Shown here in pieces: positions 27,429 to 34,459 of a stretch of 34,459 nt of DNA. Location of the stretch: positions 1-34,459 of the forward strand of contig CANRCY010000002.1 of assembly GCA_947629225.1 (NCBI GenBank). The letters run 5' to 3'. This DNA comes from an uncultured Clostridia bacterium. GTDB taxonomy: Bacteria; Bacillota; Clostridia; Christensenellales; Borkfalkiaceae. The stretch's first letter is position 1. Each line of letters opens with the position of its first letter. A program made the position numbers and the translations under genes. The notes beneath the pieces were generated by a model, which was not told the origin of the DNA, made no database searches, and was given only the letters and a program-made list of their open reading frames with translations.

Positions 27429-30400
27429 AAAGGATGAAAAAAGGTTTGCTTGTGCTTGCACTTGCAGTGTCTGCCGCGCTTTGCCTGCTTTTGGCGGCGT
27501 GCGGCAGCGGCGTCGTTTTCAAGTTCGAAACGGGCGAGGGCGCTCCCTCCGTCCCCGAAGTAAAACTCGAAGCGGGGCAGGAATATACCCTTCCGACGCC
27601 CGAATGGGATGGATACAGCTTCGAAGGCTGGTACCTCACCGAAGATTTCACGGGCGACCCCGTCGTCTCGCTGACGGCAGACGAGGGCAAGACCTTCTAT
27701 GCCAAATGGGAGAAGATGTACCGCGTCACCCTCGATCCCCTCGGCGGGACCCTTTCCGCGACCGAGTTCTATCTCAAAGCGGGCGACGATCTCGGCGCGG
27801 CGGCGGCGGAATACATTCCCCAAAAGGACGGGCTCGAATTCGGCGAATGGCTCTACGGCGAGGAAGGGCTCGGCGAACATACCGTCATGCCCAAGTCGGA
27901 CGTCGAGTTAAAGGCGCACTATAAAGTCGGCTACACCATCGAGGTCTATCTGCAATCCCTTGCCGACGAGAACGTCTACGAAAAGGCGGAAGACGTCGTG
28001 GGCTTCGGTTATCCGGGCGACGACGCTTCCATTCCCCAATACGAACCCGAAGGATTCGAACGCACGACGCATACGGGCGAAGTTTTGCCCAAACAGCTCT
28101 CCGAAAACGCCGCCGAAAACGCATTCAAGCTCTATTTCGACCGCAAGGAGATCGTCGTCTATCTCAACGCCAATGTGGACAACGCAGAAGTCGACGAAGT
28201 GACGCTCACGGGCAAATACGGCGAAGAGACCGAACTTCCTGCCGATCTGTTCTACCGCACGGGGTATCTCCTCTCGGGTTGGAGCGAGAGCGCCTCGGGC
28301 GACAATGCCTACGCGGTCGGGCACGAAGTCTTCAATGCCGACCCGATCCCGTCTCAGAAGTACACGTTCACCGAGAGCACCGTCCTCTTTGCCGTCTGGC
28401 AGCAGGGCTACACCGATCTCTTCGGCGGCTTGGACTACATCTATCCCATTGGGAATAACGTCTATCTCGAACGCGCGGGATTCTTGTTCCTCGGGCAAAA
28501 ACGCGGCAACGAAAATCTCTATACGTTCAGTTCGGACGACGAGATCGTCCTCTCCTGCAAGATCTTCAACGGAACGTTCTGCTATGCCGACGAATCGCGG
28601 CAGGGCTATACCGCAAATCTCTACACTGCCGAGGGCGAAGTGGATACTTCCGTCACCCTCTATTTCTCCGATACCTTCAACGGGCTCTCTTACAGCGTAA
28701 AAGGAGAGAACGACCTCACCACGACCTCCTCGGGCACCTACTATGTCGACGAAACGGGGTACTTCCATACCGAATTCACCTCGGGGAACATGGTCGGGCA
28801 TGACTTTGCCTTCATGCGCGGGACGGTGACGGACGAAGAGGGCAATCGGCTCAGCGTCTTTGTCACCCGCAACGAGGAAGAGTACGGACTCGGCGTTTTG
28901 ACCCTCTATCTCTACACGGGCGAGGCTGTCGTCCCCTACGAAGACAATTATCAGCTGATCCTCGACGGCTTCGGCACTGCCGCATTCAACAACGACGGCA
29001 GCGTCGTTTACCTCTACTATGGGTTCGACGATTCTCTCGGGATCGACATGCTCGTTCTCTATACCGAAGATGAACAGCTCTTCGGGACCTTTATCGTAAG
29101 CACATTCTCGGGCGTGAACGGCTACATGTTCTTCGATCCCGACTACTTCGGCGAATTCGCCGAATCGGAGGGGAGCGGCACGCTCGTCCTCGACGGCACA
29201 TACCGCGCGACCTATACCGACGGCACGACCAGCCTCAACGGCTCCTATGTCTCCGTCACTTCGCAGATGGGCGCAGACCTCATCTATTTCGACGCGGGGG
29301 ACGAGGAGTACGTCTTCTCCCTTTCGAACGGCTATTTCGAGAAGTATGACGCGTCCTATGCCGAACTTCTCAACAGCACCGAAGAGGGGATCGACGCGCC
29401 CATTCTCGTCGTGAATAAGGAGAAAGGAAAGTTCGAACTGTACGCGATAGATAACTACGGCATGTATCTCTATCTCGTAGCCAGGGGCACGATCGCCGCG
29501 CAGGACGGCGACCGCTATCTCGCCACCGTGACCGAGCACCTTCCCGCAGACGATCTCGCGGACGTCGGCTACGATTATGCGAAGCTGAGCAGCTTCGTCT
29601 ATTCCGTCGCCTATCTGAGCACGACGGACGGCGACGTTGTTCCCGTGATGTATTGGTGGTCGTACACCCTCGATGACGGCGAACCTTCCGAGTACGAAAA
29701 GAAGTACACCCCCGCAGAGGGCAAGGGCGAACTCACCGTCGTCAACGGCTTCGGCTACTATACCGACGCGGACGGCGAAGAGCATCTCGGGCTTCTCATC
29801 GACAATACGTCTTATTGGACGCTCAGCTGCGAAGAGGGCGACTTCTACTTCTCCCTCGACGACGCAACCTCTCATTACACCATTTTGGACGGCGAAATTC
29901 TCGGGACTTGCGTGTTCGTCAACGAATACGGCGAGACCGATCAAACGCAATTCCTCACGCTCGACGGTCTCGGCGGAGCAGTTTACGAGTACGAGAGCGA
30001 CGGGAGCGAGAAGAGCGTCAAAGGCAAGATCGCCAAGACGAGCGAGCAGACGATCTTCGAATACGATATTTATACCTTCACCGCAACCGACGGTTCCGAG
30101 GTCTCCTTCAATTTCATCATGATGGACAGCGGAAGCTCGTACAAGTATTTCTTCAAAGAAAATACGACCTATGCGGGCGAGTTCACCTCGAATCTCGGCG
30201 AAACGCTCACGCTCGACGGTTACTTCCTGATGGCATACTATTCGGGACCCGAATTCGAATGCGCGGGGCTCTACTATCTCTATCAGGACGCATGGACGGA
30301 CAAGATCCTCATCTGCCTCTATACCTATCTTGAAGACGGGAGCGGGGTCGAATTCTTCTTCGACGTCACGGGAAAAACGATCTCCATGCGCGGCGATGAG

Positions 30401-32344
30401 TATCTCGACTGCTACGTCGTCGAAAACCAGGATTTGAACGGGGAGATCTATTGCTTCGACGGTCTCGGACATCTCACCGTCCGCACCATCGAAGGGACGG
30501 GCGAGGACGCTGCGATCAAAGTCATCGGAGACGGGAGCTACACTTATAACGAAGCAGAGGGGCTCTATGTCCTCGAGATCACCTATACGGGAACCAACGT
30601 TCCCAAGACGGTCTACGGCGGGTTCAGCGAGATCACCCTCGACGGGCAAGCGGTAAACGCCTTCTTGGTATGCTATACCGAAGTCGTCAACGCCTACCTC
30701 AATGAGGAAGACTGGTCGGTGCTCATGCTCGGCGGATTCGGCTCCGCCTACCGTTTCGGTCCCGACGGCTATCTCGAATCCGGCAGCTACGTCATGCTCT
30801 CCGAAACTCTCCTCTACTATGTGAACGACGATCTGACCGACGCGCTCCTCTATGAGTACGACGCGAAGGCGGGCAGGATCGTTGCGCTCGACCTCGAAGA
30901 AACGGGTTACTACACCGAAAACCTCGAAGCGCTCCTCTTCACAAGCCACGGCTTCGTGCTCTATCAGGACGAGCGGCTCTGCTTCTACAACAAGGAGGCG
31001 GACGGCTCCATCACCCTCTATTACAGCGTCGCCGACCTCGACGATTACGACGAATCGGACGTCACCAAATACGGCTACGTCGCGAAGGACTTCGGCAAGT
31101 TTACCGATCAGATCGACTTTGAGGGGAAGACGTACTATAAGAACGACGGCATCTCCATCATCTTCAAACGCACGGGCAATACGAACAGCTATCCCATTCC
31201 CGTCGGCGAGGACGAGAGCTCTCCTCTCGGCGAGTTGACGTTTGCGCCTTCCGACGGCGACTTCGCCGTCACGGGTACGGTCCAGATCACCATTTCGGGC
31301 ACGACCGAACGTTTCCCCGTGTCCGTTGTCCGCACGAGCGCGGGCGGCGAATCCAAGTTCTATATCTATATCGGGAGCACGGGCGGCGGCTTCTTCCGCT
31401 ACACGATCTCTCTCACCTATCACGGAGAGAACAGCACCTATTCCGTCACAGCCATGGACTATGTGTATCAGCTTTCCTCCTACTACTCTCTCTTGCTCGG
31501 AATAGACTTCGGACAGATGGAGCTCACGTTGCCCTTCACCGAGGCAGGGGAAGAGTCTTCGGACGGCTATTATTTGGATGCCGTGTTCGTCGATGAGCTG
31601 TATACCGACCTCGAAGGGGGGTCGATCGTGTCGATCGACCATGCGCCCGTCACCGTGCTTGAATATGACGATGGGACCATGTTCTACATCGCCGAGTTCG
31701 AGCACACCGACAAGCAGACGTACAGGCTGTATTTCGAGATCGGCTATGTCGAAGATACGAGCTTCTACTATGTGCTTGCGCTCGTGCGCGTGCAGATGGC
31801 GGAAAATATCTCCTGCGGAAACGAAGTTTACGACATCGAGCTCGAAAGCATGATCTCGAGCGACTCCTTCGGCGGCTGGCAAGGGGGCGACCTCTTCTCC
31901 GTGACCGTCTATTACGACGATGCGGAGACGGAGGGCGTGCGCGTTTCCGTCGACCTCACGGGCTACATCGGCGGCAACAAAGCCGTGCTCTTCGAGTACG
32001 ATCTCTGGAGCGGCATGAACGATTCGACCGCTTACGTCATCACGGTGAAGCTCGGCGAGACCGATGACCCGTACGTCGTGCCGCTCTATACCGACGTGCA
32101 GATGATCATCTCGTCCGCGACCTACTACTATACGGCGGCAAACGATTGCGTCGTCATGTTCTACGGCGATGAGATCGGGTTCATCGCGATCGGCACCGAC
32201 GAAGGGGAGGAAGTGCTCGTCGTGGTCGCAACGCAGTCTCTCGGCGACGGCGTCTATGAGGCGACGACGTCCGACGGATATGTGTTCACCGTCACCAAGC
32301 AGAGCGGCGGCACGGTCACCGTGGAAGAAAAGATCGTTGAATAA
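27425..32344 (+). CDS. 1639-aa lipoprotein: N-terminal InlB/Flg_new-like repeats followed by LDGxG beta-repeats
   Basis: Lipobox MKRMKKGLLVLALAVSAALCLLLAAC; YSFEGWYLTEDFTGDPVVSLTADEGKTFYAKW; repeats QLILDGFGTAAF, GTLVLDGTYRATY, GELTVVNGFGYY, QFLTLDGLGGAVY, ETLTLDGYFLMAY, EIYCFDGLGHL, SVLMLGGFGSAY. 4-nt ATGA overlap with the upstream gene. Confidence 0.9.
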   Translation: MKRMKKGLLVLALAVSAALCLLLAACGSGVVFKFETGEGAPSVPEVKLEAGQEYTLPTPEWDGYSFEGWYLTEDFTGDPVVSLTADEGKTFYAKWEKMYRVTLDPLGGTLSATEFYLKAGDDLGAAAAEYIPQKDGLEFGEWLYGEEGLGEHTVMPKSDVELKAHYKVGYTIEVYLQSLADENVYEKAEDVVGFGYPGDDASIPQYEPEGFERTTHTGEVLPKQLSENAAENAFKLYFDRKEIVVYLNANVDNAEVDEVTLTGKYGEETELPADLFYRTGYLLSGWSESASGDNAYAVGHEVFNADPIPSQKYTFTESTVLFAVWQQGYTDLFGGLDYIYPIGNNVYLERAGFLFLGQKRGNENLYTFSSDDEIVLSCKIFNGTFCYADESRQGYTANLYTAEGEVDTSVTLYFSDTFNGLSYSVKGENDLTTTSSGTYYVDETGYFHTEFTSGNMVGHDFAFMRGTVTDEEGNRLSVFVTRNEEEYGLGVLTLYLYTGEAVVPYEDNYQLILDGFGTAAFNNDGSVVYLYYGFDDSLGIDMLVLYTEDEQLFGTFIVSTFSGVNGYMFFDPDYFGEFAESEGSGTLVLDGTYRATYTDGTTSLNGSYVSVTSQMGADLIYFDAGDEEYVFSLSNGYFEKYDASYAELLNSTEEGIDAPILVVNKEKGKFELYAIDNYGMYLYLVARGTIAAQDGDRYLATVTEHLPADDLADVGYDYAKLSSFVYSVAYLSTTDGDVVPVMYWWSYTLDDGEPSEYEKKYTPAEGKGELTVVNGFGYYTDADGEEHLGLLIDNTSYWTLSCEEGDFYFSLDDATSHYTILDGEILGTCVFVNEYGETDQTQFLTLDGLGGAVYEYESDGSEKSVKGKIAKTSEQTIFEYDIYTFTATDGSEVSFNFIMMDSGSSYKYFFKENTTYAGEFTSNLGETLTLDGYFLMAYYSGPEFECAGLYYLYQDAWTDKILICLYTYLEDGSGVEFFFDVTGKTISMRGDEYLDCYVVENQDLNGEIYCFDGLGHLTVRTIEGTGEDAAIKVIGDGSYTYNEAEGLYVLEITYTGTNVPKTVYGGFSEITLDGQAVNAFLVCYTEVVNAYLNEEDWSVLMLGGFGSAYRFGPDGYLESGSYVMLSETLLYYVNDDLTDALLYEYDAKAGRIVALDLEETGYYTENLEALLFTSHGFVLYQDERLCFYNKEADGSITLYYSVADLDDYDESDVTKYGYVAKDFGKFTDQIDFEGKTYYKNDGISIIFKRTGNTNSYPIPVGEDESSPLGELTFAPSDGDFAVTGTVQITISGTTERFPVSVVRTSAGGESKFYIYIGSTGGGFFRYTISLTYHGENSTYSVTAMDYVYQLSSYYSLLLGIDFGQMELTLPFTEAGEESSDGYYLDAVFVDELYTDLEGGSIVSIDHAPVTVLEYDDGTMFYIAEFEHTDKQTYRLYFEIGYVEDTSFYYVLALVRVQMAENISCGNEVYDIELESMISSDSFGGWQGGDLFSVTVYYDDAETEGVRVSVDLTGYIGGNKAVLFEYDLWSGMNDSTAYVITVKLGETDDPYVVPLYTDVQMIISSATYYYTAANDCVVMFYGDEIGFIAIGTDEGEEVLVVVATQSLGDGVYEATTSDGYVFTVTKQSGGTVTVEEKIVE

Positions 32345-32353
32345 CACAGAACG

Positions 32354-32379
32354 GGAGCGGGCACATGCCCGCTCCTTTT
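32354..32379 (+). terminator. Rho-independent terminator of the MoxR/VWA/lipoprotein operon
   Basis: GGAGCGGGCA-CA-TGCCCGCTCC-TTTT, perfect inverted repeat. Confidence 0.9.
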
Positions 32380-32416
32380 CATCATTTCGTCAAAAATCGT
32401 CAAAAAGGAGAAAGAT

Positions 32417-32758
32417 ATGCCATTTATCGACAGCAAAATTACCCTCAAACTCACCGAAGCGCAAAAGGAGCGCGTCAAGGCGCGGCTCGGCAAGGCGGTC
32501 TCCCTTCTTCACAAGGGGGAGAGCTATCTCATGGTCGGCTTTGCCGACGGGTACGACCTCTACTTTGCGGGCAAAAAGCTCGAAAAAGGGGCGTATGTCG
32601 AAGTCAGCCTCTTCGGCAAGGCGTCTCCCGCCGATTACGATAAAATGACGGGGCAGATCTGCGCCATTCTCGCCGAGGAGCTCGGCATTTCGGGCGATTC
32701 GGTCTACGTCACCTATCACGGGCTCTCCGATTGGGGCTGGAACGGCTCGAATTTTTGA
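32417..32758 (+). CDS. MIF-like protein (tautomerase superfamily)
   Basis: MPFIDSKITLKL... with Pro2 after the initiator Met; C-terminal ELGISGDSVYVTYHGLSDWGWNGSNF resembles the MIF C-terminus ([25 protein letters not shown], from memory). SD AAAAAGGAG upstream. Confidence 0.8.
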   Translation: MPFIDSKITLKLTEAQKERVKARLGKAVSLLHKGESYLMVGFADGYDLYFAGKKLEKGAYVEVSLFGKASPADYDKMTGQICAILAEELGISGDSVYVTYHGLSDWGWNGSNF

Positions 32759-32789
32759 GCGGGCATAGGTCCGACTTATCGGAAAACGC

Positions 32790-32818
32790 TTGCTTTCCGC
32801 CGCGGGAGATGTTAAAAT
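32790..32818 (+). promoter_or_regulatory. Probable promoter of the V/A-ATPase operon
   Basis: TTGCTT (32790-32795), 17-bp spacer, TAAAAT (32813-32818). Confidence 0.5.
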
Positions 32819-32849
32819 AGATAGGAATCGAAATTCGGAGCAGATCGGA

Positions 32850-33161
32850 ATGGAAGAGAACATCATCGCACAGATCGCGGAGGCGGAAGAAAAGGGCAAA
32901 GCGCTCATTCTCGAAGAGACGGAGCGCGCTTCCGCCGTGCGTGCCGACGCCCAAAAGCGGGCGGCGGAACTGCGGAGGGCGGCGGAGACCGACTGCGCCG
33001 TTTTGCGCGCCGACGGCATTGCCCGCGCGGCGGCAGAGGCGGAAGAGAGCTACCGCCGTTCGCTTTCTGAAGCCGCCAAACGGGCGGCGGAATATTCCGA
33101 ATCGCTGTTAAAACACACCGACGTGTACGTCGCCGAGATCGTCGGGAGGATCGTCAAGTGA
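32850..33161 (+). CDS. V/A-type ATPase G/H-type coiled-coil subunit
   Basis: ATG 32850 gives MEENIIAQIAEAEEKGKALILEETERASAVRADAQKRAAELRRAAE..., Ala/Glu-rich coiled coil, directly upstream of subunit I. Confidence 0.7.
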   Translation: MEENIIAQIAEAEEKGKALILEETERASAVRADAQKRAAELRRAAETDCAVLRADGIARAAAEAEESYRRSLSEAAKRAAEYSESLLKHTDVYVAEIVGRIVK

Positions 33162-34459
33162 TCGAGCGGATGAGAAAACTTCATCTCATCGCGCTCTCTT
33201 ACGAACGGGACGCCCTTCTCGACGTCCTCGAACGTACGGGCGCGGCAGAGGTGAATTTCCACGCCGAAACGGAGGGCACGCAGCCCCTTCCCGAAGAGGG
33301 AGGGGAGCTTTCCGCGCGCCTTTCTTCTTGGGAAGAAGCTCTCTCCCTGCTCCTCACCGAGGCGGAAAAATACGCCAAAGAGCACGGCAAAAAGGACTTT
33401 TCCCTGCCCAAGGAAAGCACGGTCGGCTACCGCGAATTTCTCGCCGCGCGGCAGACCCTTTCGGAGGGCGACGCGCTCGCAAAGGAAATCCAAACTCTTT
33501 TCAACGAAAAAAATTCCGCCCTTGCCGAGGAGGCGCGCCTCTCCCGTGCGATCGCGGCGGCGCTCCCTTACAGGCAGGCAAGAGCCTTCTCTTCCTATGC
33601 CTCCACCCGCCACACGGTCACAAAGTTGGGGCTTGTTCCCTCTCCCGCGTGGGCGGTTTGCCGCAAAGAGCTCGAAGAGCTCCCCCTTGCCGCATTCGAG
33701 GCGACCGAGGGCGAGAGCGTCCTTGTCGCCGTCACCGCGCATAAGAGCGCGCTTGCGGACGCAGAGCAGGTTTTGGGCGCGGCGGGCTTTGTCTCCTGCC
33801 CCTATACGGGGGAGCAGACGGGCGAAGAGCTCCTTGTCTCTCTCCAAACGGAGCAAGAGGAGCAGAAGGAGCGACAGGAGCGCGCGGAAGAGTCTCTCTT
33901 CGGGCTTGCTTCCCGCGTCGAAGAATTCAGGCTGTATTGCGACGTGCTCGGGTTCGAGCTCGAAAAGGCGGAACAGGCGGAAAAACTCAGGGGCACCGAG
34001 CGCACCTTCCTCTTGGAAGCGTTCGTTCCCGCCGACGACGAATTCGTCCCCACCCTCTTAAAGAACAACAAAGTCGTCGAAAATTTCGAGGCGATCACGA
34101 ATATGTACTCCCCGCCGAACGCGCGGGAATTCGACCCCAACACGGTGATGTCCTTCTTTTACAGCGTCTTTTTGGGGTTCATCATGGCGGACGTCGGCTA
34201 CGGGCTCTTGATGATGCTCGGCGGCGGCTTCCTCTATTTCAAGAACCGCGCCAAGAAGGGCGGGATCAAGTCCCTCGCGGGCGTGTTTGCGATCGGCGGA
34301 ATTTTCGCCGTCGTTTGGGGAATTTTGTTCAATTCGATTTTGGGCATACAATTTCTGCCCTTTACGGTCATGCCCGACCCGCAGCATGCGACTTGGAAAT
34401 TCGTCGGCATCGACATTCCCGCCATGCTCATCATCAGCATGCTCATCGGCATTGCGCAG
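33158..34459 (+). CDS. V/A-type ATPase subunit I (3' end beyond the window)
   Basis: GTG 33158 after GGGAGGA, 4-nt overlap with the upstream stop; frame open to the window end (434 codons). Contains NTVMSFFYSVFLGFIMADVGYGLLMMLGGGFLYF, the conserved subunit I membrane region. Absent from the supplied ORF track, presumably because it has no stop. Confidence 0.9.
   Translation, partial: MIERMRKLHLIALSYERDALLDVLERTGAAEVNFHAETEGTQPLPEEGGELSARLSSWEEALSLLLTEAEKYAKEHGKKDFSLPKESTVGYREFLAARQTLSEGDALAKEIQTLFNEKNSALAEEARLSRAIAAALPYRQARAFSSYASTRHTVTKLGLVPSPAWAVCRKELEELPLAAFEATEGESVLVAVTAHKSALADAEQVLGAAGFVSCPYTGEQTGEELLVSLQTEQEEQKERQERAEESLFGLASRVEEFRLYCDVLGFELEKAEQAEKLRGTERTFLLEAFVPADDEFVPTLLKNNKVVENFEAITNMYSPPNAREFDPNTVMSFFYSVFLGFIMADVGYGLLMMLGGGFLYFKNRAKKGGIKSLAGVFAIGGIFAVVWGILFNSILGIQFLPFTVMPDPQHATWKFVGIDIPAMLIISMLIGIAQ

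Noticed and set aside
27908-32347. 1479-aa minus-strand ORF as a real gene (also 20899..24555, 12477..16142, 9492..11585, 6816..9398)
   Set aside because: Lie opposite well-supported + genes with lipoboxes, known domains and SD sites; compositions look like reverse-complement artefacts with no recognisable domains.
1-34459. CRISPR arrays, tRNA/rRNA genes, transposases, integrases
   Set aside because: No regularly spaced identical repeats, RNA gene signatures or recombinase motifs were recognised by eye; the repeats present are protein-coding LRR/beta repeats and short intergenic palindromes.

Overview
GC-rich bacterial window, probably from an uncultured Bacillota/Clostridia genome (inferred from gene content). 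Nearly everything is on the + strand. From left to right: (i) the C-terminal part of a protein built from tandem beta-type 'GxLxLDGxGxAxY' repeats (window-edge partial); (ii) a compact housekeeping operon trpS - DUF5685 - J-domain/Cys-rich protein - membrane protein - RlmD-type 23S rRNA methyltransferase, closed by a terminator; (iii) a 9.7-kb gene for a ~3242-aa lipoprotein with InlB/Flg_new-like repeats, FN3-like segments and a very long LRR_5 (BspA-like) array, with its own sigma70-like promoter and terminator; (iv) a ~16-kb apparent operon (16365-32344) of a Q/G-rich membrane protein with an InlB-like domain, MoxR AAA+ ATPase, DUF58 protein, BatA-like VWA protein and VWA/GATase-like protein, continuing through 4-nt ATGA stop/start overlaps into an LRR_5 lipoprotein (989 aa) and a lipoprotein (1639 aa) carrying the same LDGxG repeat as (i), ended by a strong terminator; (v) a MIF/tautomerase-superfamily protein; (vi) the start of a V/A-type ATPase operon (coiled-coil G/H-type subunit, then subunit I running off the window). 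The best candidate for an undescribed system is (iv): a MoxR-DUF58-VWA machine apparently translationally coupled to large repeat-rich surface lipoproteins, next to a giant lipoprotein of matching architecture. No CRISPR, tRNA, rRNA or transposase was recognised. Many long antisense ORFs in the track look like artefacts of codon bias.
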